Numbered from the stretch's first letter, positions 15,116 to 24,175 are shown. The stretch is DNA of 36,347 bases from Methanobacteriota archaeon (GCA_012519255.1 JAAYQQ010000006.1:1-36347); one strand, 5' to 3'. Numbers and translations: made by a program. The notes: generated from the letters alone by a model not told the origin.

Positions 15116-15587
15116 ATCGGCATAGGGATAACACCGCGTCATAATCAGGTTCTTGTGCCTGGATTATGTCGGGGGAGACCCATCGATATCGAATGATCCC
15201 CCGTTGATCTATAATGAATACTGCACGATTACTCCTGCCCCGGAGTGCCCCCTCCTCCCCGGCCAGCACGCCGTAGGCGACACTGACTTCTCCGCCATAG
15301 TCGGACAGTTGTGGAAAGGGCAGGTTCAACCGCTCTCTCCAGGCACTCAGCACGAATCGACTACTGGTAGTTATTCCCAAGATCTCTATGCTTGCCTTCT
15401 TAAAATCCTCATACATGCTCTTGAACTGTCTCATCTCCACCGCACACATCATTCCGAATGGGGAGGGATAGAAAGCGAGCACTACGATATGATTCCGCAG
15501 CAATTCGCTGAGCACGACCTCTCCGCCGTACGCTTCGGGGAGCTCGAAAGGGGGGGCAACATCCCCAGTCGACGGTTCTATGGCCAC
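15063..15587 (-). CDS. Peroxiredoxin (AhpC/TSA family) with altered active site
   Basis: This 174-residue thioredoxin-fold protein resembles BCP/AhpC peroxiredoxins that reduce peroxides. N-terminal DVAPPFELPEAYGGEVVLSEL and FYPSPFGMMC are typical. The peroxidatic cysteine is Cys48, but the conserved Thr/Ser three residues before it (PxxxTxxC) is Gly45 here. Arg120 in RSNRAVFIID may supply the active-site arginine, and Cys155 is a possible resolving residue. The changed motif may lower or alter activity. It overlaps the convergent methyltransferase gene by 53 bp. A non-peroxidase thioredoxin-like role is possible. Confidence 0.87.
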   Translation of the reverse strand: MAIEPSTGDVAPPFELPEAYGGEVVLSELLRNHIVVLAFYPSPFGMMCAVEMRQFKSMYEDFKKASIEILGITTSSRFVLSAWRERLNLPFPQLSDYGGEVSVAYGVLAGEEGALRGRSNRAVFIIDQRGIIRYRWVSPDIIQAQEPDYDAVLSLCRSIADEPNPSPVPADNTH

Positions 15588-15921
15588 AGAAACTAAATGG
15601 CCTTAGATGTAGAAATGTATTTGCCACTCACACGTTTTTCATCGCGTCTGATAATCTCGCGATGCTGAACGTTATTAAGGGCACAGATAGAACGGCATGG
15701 GAACTCGCCAATAGTGAAGGTCACGGTAATCCACTCCCGAGAGGTATTGAAAGAGATCATGCGTGAGCCAATCTGAGAAAGCTGAATATGGGGCGAATGA
15801 TGACAATATCCGGGAGCTATCAGTTCGGGAGTGCCCGATCATTTTTCCACTTATATCTCGTCGTGATGAGGTCCCGAGGCAATTTAGATATCTTTCTAGA
15901 ACATAAGGTCTTTCGATATCC
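15588..15921. other. Gene-free divergent promoter region
   Basis: No gene is seen. It holds promoters for the peroxiredoxin (minus) and the CBS protein (plus). TTAGATATCTTT near 15883-15894 is at a near-leaderless distance from the ATG at 15922, and CTTATATCTC near 15849-15858 is an alternative. Confidence 0.4.
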
Positions 15922-16320
15922 ATGGTCAAGTTAGTAAAGGATTTTATGATCGAGAAGAAGGAGATAGTCACTCCGGAAGACTCCGTTTCCAGTGCGATTG
16001 AGCTAATGATCGAGAATGATATTGGCAGCGTAGTAGTTGAGGATATCAAGAAAAACAAGGTAGTAGGAATATTCACGGAACGGGACATTCTGCGCCGTTT
16101 TATGAGCAATCGGGACCGGTTCGTCAATATGACGATAGCGGAGGTAATGACCAGTCCAGTCGTAACCGTGTCTGAGGATACTGCTTTGGCCGATGCCATC
16201 CGCCTTATGAAAAAGCATGATGTGAGCCGCCTTCCAGTTGTGGATGATAAGGGTAGCGTGGTAGGCATTCTGTTCTGGAAAAATATATTTGATATTTGTT
16301 GTTGTAACAAGGTGGAGTAA
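15922..16320 (+). CDS. CBS-domain pair protein
   Basis: This 132-residue protein consists of two CBS motifs forming one Bateman module. The first spans about 8-65 (VTPEDSVSSAIELM, GSVVVED, VVGIFTERDILRRF) and the second about 72-128 (VMTSPVVTVSEDTALADAIRLM, VSRLPVVDDKGSVVGIL). Such modules bind adenine nucleotides or SAM and regulate partners. It carries no fused effector domain. The C-terminus has an unusual CCC run (DICCCNKVE), a possible metal or redox site. No operon partner is adjacent. Confidence 0.92.
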   Translation: MVKLVKDFMIEKKEIVTPEDSVSSAIELMIENDIGSVVVEDIKKNKVVGIFTERDILRRFMSNRDRFVNMTIAEVMTSPVVTVSEDTALADAIRLMKKHDVSRLPVVDDKGSVVGILFWKNIFDICCCNKVE

Positions 16321-17048
16321 AGGTCTACCCCAATAATTATTCAATGAGCTGAGGGCTCGACAATTTATTGGCCATTGTAGTTAATAAATCGATGCCCGCC
16401 TGCCGGGGATGGACTTGTATTCTAATCCATGATATCTCATAGTTAGACCAAGCTAGATCGTTCAAACCGGCACTCGTTCAGGCCCCTCGAGGCGCCTAGG
16501 TCAGATCGTACAAGTTTGAGGAGAATGTATGGGCAATAGGCGCAGACCTTTCCTTAGATATTCTATATTGTTTCTCAGACAGATCTAGATCCAATACATG
16601 CCATGGCCGTTTGATTAGACGTAAGAGAAGATGAAGGGAGCATGCTCAAGGCGCACAAATCGTCATAGTCTGCATGAGTGCCCCATTCAACAGTCTCTGA
16701 AAATGGCCCTGCGAGGGTAGCATTCTAATCATGGGAGAGTATATGGGGCATCTCAGGCAACGTCTGCCATCGCCCGCCCCCTCTTGAGGGGACGATTTGA
16801 CATACATGTGATTGGAGCATTATGGATGGGCTCTTGCCTTAAGGTAAATCTTGCCTCAAAGTAAGGTACGCAAATAATGGCGCATATCAAGAAGCCATTA
16901 TCTGCTGCGACTATGCCCGGTCGTCATGAGTGTCTTAGCATGAATGCTCTTGTTAATTTTTTACCAGATGGCTTTTTTCTACACATAATGTTAAATTTGC
17001 GCTCCGGTTTAACCGTCCAAATCTATCATCTGCTACTGGGTGATCCTG
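16321..17048. other. 728-bp gene-free region upstream of the acyl-CoA synthetase
   Basis: No coding frame is convincing. Visible structure: a CCCCTC-TT-GAGGGG palindrome near 16780-16795, and two tandem copies of a TCTTGCCT(T/C)AA(A)GTAA-like element near 16831-16867. GGTGATC at 17039-17045 is the ribosome site of the next gene. The stretch is unusually long for this window and could hold an unrecognised RNA or a regulatory region. Confidence 0.45.
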
Positions 17049-19175
17049 ATGAAGTCCCTATTCGAACCAGAATCAATTGCGGTGGTCGGAGCTTCCAATG
17101 ACGAACGAAAGATAGGCCATATTGTTCTAAACAATCTTATCCAGTCCAATTTTGGCGGTAAGCTATATCCTATCAATCCAAAAGGTGGTGAGATCTTAGG
17201 ACGTCAAGCATATCCTTCTCTCACTGCGATTCCTGGCCCATTAGAACAGGCAGTCATATGCATTCCTAGTAAATACGTACCGGCTGTAATGGAAGAGGCG
17301 GGAGTCAAAGGCGTCAAGACTGTTATCATCATCACCGCGGGATTCAAGGAGCTTGGAAAGGAAGGAGCACTCCTAGAGCGCAGAGTAGGTGAAATTGCCA
17401 AGAAATATGGCATGAGGGTTCTCGGCCCAAATTGCATGGGCATCATGAACACACGTCACCGGATGAACGCCACCTTTACCAATATTCGGCCCGCGAACGG
17501 CTCGGTCGCCATCGCCTCACAATCGGGGGCGGTATGCAGCTCCATGCTGGACTGGTCAACTGAATCTCAAGTAGGCTTCTCAAATTTCATATCCGTGGGC
17601 AACAAGGTAGACATCGATGAGGCCGATCTCCTAGACTATTTGAAGGATGACCCGGCCACCAATGTCATTGGGATATATCTCGAAAGTGCAGATAGGGGCA
17701 GGGAATTCATGCGGCAGGCTCTCAAGACGAGCGCGGCGAAGCCGATAATTGTGCTAAAATCAGGAAGAACCAGCACCGGTTCAAAGGCCGCATCGTCCCA
17801 CACCGGGGCCTTGTCTGGAAGCGACAAGGTCTACGACGCTGCGTTCCGACAGGCCAACATCATCAGGGTAGATACACTGGATGAGATGTTTGACATCCTT
17901 CAGGTCTTTGCCCATATGCCCCTGCCCAAGGGTGATGGTCTGGCCATAATTACAAATGCTGGTGGCCATGGAGTAATGGCCGCGGATGCCTGCTCAGACT
18001 ACGGTCTGACCTTGGCCACCTTTGAGAAGGAAACTATCGAAAAACTGAAGTCGTACTTACCGCCAGCCGCCAACGTATACAATCCAGTCGACGTCCTGGG
18101 CGACGCCTCGGCAGCCAGATATGAATTTGCCATAAAGACGGTCATGGAAGATCCCAACGTGTCCTGCGTAGCCGTCCTCCTTGCGCCCCTGGACACTGTG
18201 GATGTCATGAAGGTGGCAGAGCTCATCGCGTCGTACTCTGGAAAAGTCGACATGCCCATTGTGGGAGCATTTGTGGGTGGCACAAAGACTCGTGAAGGGC
18301 TCAAATTATTACAGGAGTCCAAGGTCCCTTGCTACGACTCGCCGGATAAGGCCATCAGGGCACTAGGCGCCATGGTCCGATATAAGAAGATGCAAGAGGC
18401 AGCAGGCGACACCACTCCGGTTGAGATAGAGGGCGATAAACAGAAGGTAAGGGCGATCATCGACTCGGTCAGGAGGAGCGGGCGAACCACACTGAGCGAG
18501 AGCGAGGGAAAGGACATCCTCCGGGCATATGGGATATCCGTGCCTGATGAGGTGACCTGTAAGACTGCAGAAGAGGCAGCCAAGGCGGCTGCTAATATCG
18601 GCTTACCAGTCGTTATGAAGATAGACTCTCCGGATATTGCTCACAAGTCAGATGTGGGTGGCGTCGTCGTCGGTGTCAATTCGGAAGAGGATGTCCGGAT
18701 GCATTTCGAGCTGATGATGTCTAAGGTAAGGTCCCGCGTTCCTGGCGCCCACATAAACGGCGTCACCGTCTGCAAGATGGTGGAAGGGAAGGAGATCCTG
18801 ATCGGCATGACGCGGGATGAGCAGTTCGGGCCAGTCATCACCTTTGGACTTGGGGGCGTCTTTGTAGAGATAATGAAGGACGTGACTCAGTCTATAGCTC
18901 CTCTGACCAGAAACAACGTCGACACAATGATAAAATCTATCAGGTCATATCCCATTCTCACCGGTGCAAGAGGGGGGAAGGCCGCCGACATCAACTCACT
19001 AAAGGATGTGATCTTCCGAATAGCTCAGATATCTCTCGATTTCCCTGATGTATCTGAACTAGAGATCAATCCAATAATGGTGGGGGATGAGGGAAAGGGC
19101 ACATATGCGGTAGACGCCCTAGTAGTCTTAAGGAGGAAGGCCGATGAAGACGCTATATCTAAGCTCGGTGATTGA
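17049..19175 (+). CDS. acd: ADP-forming acetate/acyl-CoA synthetase (fused alpha-beta)
   Basis: This 708-residue enzyme converts acyl-CoA, ADP and phosphate to the acid, CoA and ATP, or runs in reverse. It is a fusion of the alpha and beta subunits that are separate in Pyrococcus. The order is CoA-binding domain (about 5-130), ligase domains (about 150-450), and ATP-grasp domain (about 480-705). The phosphorylated histidine is predicted at His251 in ASSHTGALSGSD. The frame is open from a GTG at 17040, but GGTGATC at 17039-17045 is a ribosome site for the ATG at 17049. It overlaps the DRTGG gene by 32 nt. The natural acyl substrate cannot be read from sequence. Confidence 0.93.
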   Translation: MKSLFEPESIAVVGASNDERKIGHIVLNNLIQSNFGGKLYPINPKGGEILGRQAYPSLTAIPGPLEQAVICIPSKYVPAVMEEAGVKGVKTVIIITAGFKELGKEGALLERRVGEIAKKYGMRVLGPNCMGIMNTRHRMNATFTNIRPANGSVAIASQSGAVCSSMLDWSTESQVGFSNFISVGNKVDIDEADLLDYLKDDPATNVIGIYLESADRGREFMRQALKTSAAKPIIVLKSGRTSTGSKAASSHTGALSGSDKVYDAAFRQANIIRVDTLDEMFDILQVFAHMPLPKGDGLAIITNAGGHGVMAADACSDYGLTLATFEKETIEKLKSYLPPAANVYNPVDVLGDASAARYEFAIKTVMEDPNVSCVAVLLAPLDTVDVMKVAELIASYSGKVDMPIVGAFVGGTKTREGLKLLQESKVPCYDSPDKAIRALGAMVRYKKMQEAAGDTTPVEIEGDKQKVRAIIDSVRRSGRTTLSESEGKDILRAYGISVPDEVTCKTAEEAAKAAANIGLPVVMKIDSPDIAHKSDVGGVVVGVNSEEDVRMHFELMMSKVRSRVPGAHINGVTVCKMVEGKEILIGMTRDEQFGPVITFGLGGVFVEIMKDVTQSIAPLTRNNVDTMIKSIRSYPILTGARGGKAADINSLKDVIFRIAQISLDFPDVSELEINPIMVGDEGKGTYAVDALVVLRRKADEDAISKLGD

Positions 19176-20145
19176 ATACTCGGGAAAGAGCGTGATCGCC
19201 CTTGGCTTGGCCAAGAACTTCAAGGAAAGGATGGGCTACTATAAGCCCTTCCGGGAGGAGGTCCTTTGTGTGGAGCGTCGGGTGGTCGACCGAGATGCCC
19301 ACATGATGAAGAAGGCGCTGGGTCTGGACGCAAGCGAAGAGATGCTTTCTCCTCTCAAGTATGATATCTTCAATCCCATCAGTATCGACAGCATCGTCGA
19401 GGGCTTCGACAAGGTCAAGGGGGATGCCGAATGTATGCTGGTGGAAGGCGCACAGCTCTTCAGCACCGGAGCCAGGCATCAGCTGGACGGCATGTCCATT
19501 GCCAGGGAACTCAATGCGGAAGTGGTCCTTGTTGCCCCTGGAACTCCCGAGGCCATAGACAAGATTCAGGTCTATCAGCGCCTGATGGATATGAATGGTC
19601 AAAATCTAAAGGGAGTCATACTGAATAAGTGCGATGATCCCAAGGTGAAGAAGCTGGTGGAGAGCGGGGGAACGACCGTTCTTGGTTGCATACCTTCGGT
19701 TGAGGAGCTCAATTATCTCCACGTTAAGGAGATCGCGGAGGGTCTCAACGCTGAGGTCCTCGCGGGTGAGGAGGGGCTAGATCGCAGCGTGGAGAAGGTA
19801 ATGGTCGGAGGGATGACAATGGAGTCAGCGATGAAGGAGATGCGCCGCCTGAATCGAAAGGCCCTGATCGCTGGAGGCGACCGTGCGGACATGCTTATGG
19901 CCGCCCTGTCCACTGACACTTCATGTCTAATATTGACTGGAGGACTGTATCCTGACAGCCCTATCCTGGTCAAGGCTGATGAATTAAAAGTGCCTGTTCT
20001 ACTGGTGGGGCATGGTACTCAGGTCGCCGCCGATATGTTGGACAACCTGATTGCCAGAATAGACCCATCCGATACAGCCAAGGTTGAACTTGTGGCTGAT
20101 CTGGTCCGCCGGCACGTTGATCTGAACAAGATCTGGGCTGACTGA
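19144..20145 (+). CDS. AAA/BioD-like plus DRTGG-domain protein
   Basis: This 333-residue protein resembles the N-terminal half of long phosphotransacetylases, without the catalytic half. A dethiobiotin synthetase-like P-loop domain (about 1-200) begins TLYLSSVIEYSGKSVIALGL and contains LVEGAQ and VILNKCDD. A DRTGG domain follows (about 215-320) with the motif variant AGGDRADML. AGGAGG at 19131-19136 precedes the ATG by 7 nt. The 32-nt overlap with the ADP-forming CoA synthetase suggests coupled translation and a shared task in acyl-CoA/acetate metabolism, probably regulatory. A strong hairpin terminator ends the pair. Confidence 0.86.
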   Translation: MKTLYLSSVIEYSGKSVIALGLAKNFKERMGYYKPFREEVLCVERRVVDRDAHMMKKALGLDASEEMLSPLKYDIFNPISIDSIVEGFDKVKGDAECMLVEGAQLFSTGARHQLDGMSIARELNAEVVLVAPGTPEAIDKIQVYQRLMDMNGQNLKGVILNKCDDPKVKKLVESGGTTVLGCIPSVEELNYLHVKEIAEGLNAEVLAGEEGLDRSVEKVMVGGMTMESAMKEMRRLNRKALIAGGDRADMLMAALSTDTSCLILTGGLYPDSPILVKADELKVPVLLVGHGTQVAADMLDNLIARIDPSDTAKVELVADLVRRHVDLNKIWAD

Positions 20146-20170
20146 GCCACTTTTTCAAACTCCTTTACTC

Positions 20171-20201
20171 ATCGCATCGATGACTCGATGCGATTGTTTT
20201 T
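20171..20201 (+). terminator. Hairpin-T terminator of the acd operon
   Basis: A perfect 10-bp stem (ATCGCATCGA at 20171-20180 with TCGATGCGAT at 20185-20194, loop TGAC) is followed directly by TGTTTTT. It begins 25 nt after the stop codon and looks like a bacterial-style intrinsic terminator. Confidence 0.8.
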
Positions 20202-20534
20202 CACTTTGCTACTATTGTAGGGTAACGCAGTGGGTTCTTGTTTGTCGGCACAATTTCTTCAATGTGATTAAACACCCTGGATTGTGTTAATGTGCGCTTG
20301 GGTGGATGAGCCAGCACATGTGTGAATCTTACAATCACTGTCGCTTGCCCGGTGATCAACCTCATTAACAAAGGGCCCGAAAGGGCATGTGGATACTCCT
20401 CACAATGGCCTCACTCGATACCCTGTTGCGTGTTACGATTTTTTAAAAAGTATTATTTATCTCATCCCACATGTATCGCCTGGATTGGGCTGCCCTCCAG
20501 GGACTGGCTCCAGAGAAGGTCATCAGGGATTTAA
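20202..20534. other. Leader region of the ABC transporter operon
   Basis: No gene is seen. It contains a near-palindrome (ATTAAACAC at 20267-20275 with GTGTTAAT at 20284-20291), a GCCC-GAAA-GGGC tetraloop hairpin near 20374-20385, and an AT-rich TATA candidate AGTATTATTTATCTC near 20447-20461. These suggest regulation of the importer, but I find no recognised riboswitch such as a B12 box. Confidence 0.4.
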
Positions 20535-21628
20535 ATGGAAAAACAGAAAGCTTACATATTGGCCGTGGTGGCGATCGTACTTATCGCCACAGTGGGTGCC
20601 GCCGTCATCCTGAACGACAACGGCAACGATGCGACTGGAACGGGGAGTGAGGTCACCGATGCGTTGGGGAGGACCGTAAACATTCCGGAAGAGATCGACT
20701 CAATCTTTTGCGTCGGAGCGTGCTCCCTCAGACTCGTGTCGTACTTTGACGCGGTAGACAAGGTGAACACGTTGGAGGCCGACGGCACCTTCAATACCCG
20801 CGAAGACCAGACATATTACCTTATCAATAAGGATAAGTTCTCCTCATTGCCCCGGACGGGGACCGACGCGGAGAGTATTGTTAAACTGAAACCAAGTATC
20901 ATCATCACGTCCACTGCGAATGACGCCGCGACAGCGAACGACCTGCAGTCCAAGACGGGGATCCCTGTCTACGCGATCAACGCGAACCTCGAGTTCGGGG
21001 AGAAGTTCTACAAGCAAATATCCTCGCTAGGGGCGTTGTTCGGAGAGGAGAAGAGGGCAGCGGAACTCAACAAGGGCATAGCCGACCTGATAGGGGACAT
21101 AACCTCCGAGGCGCTCGTCGACAGCCCCGTGACCGCATACGCCAGCGGTATGTTCTATTACGGGGCGCTTCCTTGCTAAAGGCATCCGGGAACTACTTGC
21201 CGTTCGATTACTCCAACCTCACTAATGCCATGGGGCCAGCCGATAACGGTCAACCGTACATGATTGAACTGGAAACGCTTATCAAGGCCAACCCGGACTA
21301 TTTCTTCATCGACAGCATCGGCCTGAGCGACTGCATCGCGTCCATTAATGGGTATATATTAGATGGCACCGGCCTGGAAGAGGTGTCCGCGATATCCCAT
21401 GACCGTATCTATTCCACGATGGTCTACAAGTGCTACGGCACGAACTGGGAGAACCAACTGATCAACACATACTTCGTGGCGTCCAAGGTCAACGGTGAAT
21501 CATACACCTGGATCTTCGAGGAGAAGGCCAACGAGATCCTCCATCTATTCCACCCACACGCCACGATAACCTATTCGGACATTGTCGACGGTCAGACTGG
21601 CAGCGGATGCGCCAAGGTGAGCCGGTAA
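20535..21628 (+). pseudogene. ABC importer substrate-binding protein, frameshifted
   Basis: The gene encodes a periplasmic-binding-type lipid- or membrane-anchored receptor of the FepB/BtuF class for iron chelates, haem or corrinoids. It has an N-terminal membrane helix (about residues 6-25), then VTDALGRTVNIPEEIDSI and VKLKPSIIITS, both typical. The first frame stops at 21177-21179 after GMFYYGALPC. The second half continues one frame away from about 21173 (LLKASGNYLPFD...) to the stop at 21626-21628. One missing base near 21165-21175 explains the break; restoring it gives about 364 residues. Both halves are otherwise intact, so it is a recent mutation, a sequencing error, or programmed slippage. 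No slippery run is visible. Confidence 0.85.
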
Positions 21629-21675
21629 ACTCCTTATCAAACCATTTCTTATCTCAGGGTTCGGGTGGTGGATGG

Positions 21676-22794
21676 ATGACTAGTGGTCTCACTGCCGATC
21701 ACGGCGGACAGGACGGTTTCGATATCTATGCGGATGCAGGCGAAGAGGGTTCCGGGATATCGGATAGATACATTGGCTACGTGAAAGGCAAGTGGCTCAT
21801 CATAACTGTCGGGCTGGTCATCCTTATCCTCTGTATCATCTTGGCCGCTCATAATGGCCCCATCGATATCTCGTTCGCTGATATCCTCAGGCACCTGTTC
21901 ACCCTTGACACGAGCGGACAGGGGGGCATCATCTGGAACATACGCATGGTGAGGATAATTGGCGCGGTGCTGGCCGGGGCCGGCCTCGCCGTCGCTGGCG
22001 TGGTAATGCAATGCATCTTGCGCAACCCCCTGGCCTCGCCGTACACCCTTGGCATCTCCAGCGCCGCGGCGTTCGGGGCATCGTTTGCCATCATTTTCCT
22101 GAGTGCCGGCTCCAGCACATCGTCCAACATCTCTATCAGCAACCCGTACGTCACTACCGCCAGTGCCTTTCTCTTCTCTCTTCTGGCCACCGCTGCGATC
22201 CTGCTGTTAACCAAGATCACCAAGGTGAGCGCGGAGACCATGGTTCTGGCCGGGTTGGCGATCAGCGCCATGTTCTCCGCCGGGCTGTCGTTCATGCAGT
22301 ATATCGCGACCGACTCTCAGCTGGGCAATATCATATTGTGGATGTTCGGGGATTTGGGCAAGGCCACCTGGTCATGGGATTTTCTGATACTCATCGTCTT
22401 TATCCCCGTCGCCCTGTATATATTCCACCGGCGATGGGACTACAACGCCATGGAGGCCGGTGAGGACAGCGCAAAGGGGCTGGGCGTGAACACGGAAAGG
22501 GAGCGAATGCTCGGAATGGTCCTTGCCTCGCTCCTCAGTGCCATAGTGGTCTCTTTCTTCGGCATAATAGCCTTCATCGGTTTGCTGGCCCCTCACATCG
22601 CCCGCATGATCATCGGAAGCGACCACCGGTACCTCATCCCGCTGTCCATAATCATCGGCGCCATCATCCTGATAATCGCGGATGGGGTCGGCCAGGTGGT
22701 GCTATATCCCTCGGTTGTTCCTGTGGGCATTATCACTTCGATGCTGGGCGGGCCTCTGTTTATATATCTGCTGATTAGGAGGTATAGAGATTGA
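21676..22794 (+). CDS. FecCD-family ABC transporter permease
   Basis: This 372-residue membrane protein is the permease of a metal-chelate or cobalamin importer (FecCD/BtuC family) with about ten hydrophobic segments. The family block AGAGLAVAGVVMQCILRNPLASPYTLGISS is clear, and FIGLLAPHIARMIIGSDHR and MLGGPLFIYLLIRR close the chain. An ATG at 21607 is in frame but lies inside the end of the binding-protein gene; I prefer 21676 with GGTGG about 7 nt upstream. Its last bases overlap the ATPase start (TTGA). Confidence 0.93.
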   Translation: MTSGLTADHGGQDGFDIYADAGEEGSGISDRYIGYVKGKWLIITVGLVILILCIILAAHNGPIDISFADILRHLFTLDTSGQGGIIWNIRMVRIIGAVLAGAGLAVAGVVMQCILRNPLASPYTLGISSAAAFGASFAIIFLSAGSSTSSNISISNPYVTTASAFLFSLLATAAILLLTKITKVSAETMVLAGLAISAMFSAGLSFMQYIATDSQLGNIILWMFGDLGKATWSWDFLILIVFIPVALYIFHRRWDYNAMEAGEDSAKGLGVNTERERMLGMVLASLLSAIVVSFFGIIAFIGLLAPHIARMIIGSDHRYLIPLSIIIGAIILIIADGVGQVVLYPSVVPVGIITSMLGGPLFIYLLIRRYRD

Positions 22795-23546
22795 CATTCT
22801 TCGATGTGAACGGAATCAAGTTCTCATACCGCAGCAAGAACGTGCTCGACGGCGTGACGTTCAGCATATGCGAGAACGACGTGGTGGCGATCCTCGGCCC
22901 CAATGGCGCAGGCAAGACCACTCTGATGAAGTGCCTGAACAGGATTCTTGTCCCCGATGGCGGTTCGGTCCTCATCGAGGGCTCCGATCTGCACATGATG
23001 AGCAGGAACGAGATCGCGAAGAATGTCAGCTACGTCGCCCAGAGAGGGGAGACATATAGGATGACAGTGTTTGACTCCGTCCTGCTGGGAAGGAAGCCGC
23101 ACCTCGAATGGGACTTCACCGAGAAAGACATACGTCTGGTGGAGAGAGTTCTGCACTTGTTGGGGCTGGACGAGATGGCCCTCAAGTACGTCGACGAGAT
23201 CAGCGGAGGGGAATACCAGCTCGTGCAGATCGCAAGGGTCCTGGCGCAACAACCTAGGATAATCCTCATGGATGAACCGACCAGCAATCTGGACCTCTCG
23301 AACCAGCACATGATCATGCATGTGATCAGGAACATAGTCAAAAGGAATCATATGGCTGCATTCTTGGCCATCCACGACCTCAATCTGGCCATTCGGCATT
23401 CGGACAAGTTCATCATGATGAAGGACGGGATCGTCTTCGCCGCGGGCGGTCACGAGGTAATTAACCGGGAAAACATGCGCGCGGTGTACAGCATAGACGC
23501 CTACATAGAGCAGGTGAGAGGGATACCGGTGGTCATCCCGGTTTGA
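22791..23546 (+). CDS. ABC transporter ATPase (FecE/BtuD type)
   Basis: This 251-residue protein powers the importer. Walker A is GPNGAGKTT (36-44), the Q-loop lies in YVAQRGETY, the signature is SGGEY (138-142), Walker B is ILMDE (158-162), and the switch His is in LAIHDLN. The start is TTG at 22791, supported by AGGAGGT at 22778-22784 and by overlap with the permease stop (TTGA). No ATG in frame would keep the first strand. The cargo class (iron chelate, haem, corrinoid) cannot be resolved from the ATPase. Confidence 0.95.
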   Translation: MTFFDVNGIKFSYRSKNVLDGVTFSICENDVVAILGPNGAGKTTLMKCLNRILVPDGGSVLIEGSDLHMMSRNEIAKNVSYVAQRGETYRMTVFDSVLLGRKPHLEWDFTEKDIRLVERVLHLLGLDEMALKYVDEISGGEYQLVQIARVLAQQPRIILMDEPTSNLDLSNQHMIMHVIRNIVKRNHMAAFLAIHDLNLAIRHSDKFIMMKDGIVFAAGGHEVINRENMRAVYSIDAYIEQVRGIPVVIPV

Positions 23547-23560
23547 TCGGAGACGGTTTC

Positions 23561-24175
23561 ATGCGAAGCAAGAATGTCAACCCGAAACAGAAGAGCTTCT
23601 TCAACGAGAAGGCAGACATATGGGACGAGATCTGCGTCCACGATCAGAAAAAGGTAGAATATATCGTCCGGAAGATCGGCGTGTTCGGTGACGAGAGGAT
23701 CCTTGACGTCGGCACAGGGACCGGGGTCATGATTCCACACTATATCAGACATTTGACCGGAGGAAGCGTCGTCGCTGTGGACTACTCGGAAAGGATGATC
23801 GAGATGGCGCGGTCTAAATTTCCAGAGAATGACTTCCCGATGATCTCTTACGTAGTCTCGGACCTGTACGATCTCAAGTATGAGAATGAGTTCGACCTCG
23901 TGGTATGCTATTCCTGCTTCCCTCACTTCGTGGACCAGCCTCTGGCCATTGAGATATTATCCCAGGCGTTGAAGAAAGGTGGGCGCCTGGTCGTAGCTCA
24001 CTCCGATTCGGCCAGGAAGATCAATGGCGTCCACATGTCTGGCGGGGTGGAGATATCCAACGACTTCCTGCCGTTGATGGGGGAGCTAAAGGACATGATG
24101 GCCGAGAACCACCTGGTAGTATCGTTTGAACAAGATGACGATGATTATTTTATCTGCATCGCCACCAAGGGTTGA
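23561..24175 (+). CDS. SAM-dependent methyltransferase linked to ABC importer
   Basis: This 204-residue class I methyltransferase has motif I ILDVGTGTGVMIP, VAVDYSERMIEMA, DLVVCYSCFPHF and LKKGGRLVVAHSDS. The N-terminus (KSFFNEKADIWDE) is a feature of small-molecule methyltransferases of the UbiE/arsenite type. The ATG at 23561 follows GGAGA at 23549-23553; the frame is open from a TTG at 23543 overlapping the ATPase stop. It is the last gene of the importer operon, so it may modify the imported compound or its chelator. This is inferred from context only. Confidence 0.87.
   Translation: MRSKNVNPKQKSFFNEKADIWDEICVHDQKKVEYIVRKIGVFGDERILDVGTGTGVMIPHYIRHLTGGSVVAVDYSERMIEMARSKFPENDFPMISYVVSDLYDLKYENEFDLVVCYSCFPHFVDQPLAIEILSQALKKGGRLVVAHSDSARKINGVHMSGGVEISNDFLPLMGELKDMMAENHLVVSFEQDDDDYFICIATKG

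Noticed and set aside
16877-17101. 74-codon plus-strand frame running into the acyl-CoA synthetase gene
   Set aside because: It overlaps the start of a clearly real gene in another frame and has no family features.
20202-20534. Cobalamin riboswitch before the importer operon
   Set aside because: I looked for a B12 box-like core and its partner helices and found none; only simple hairpins are present.
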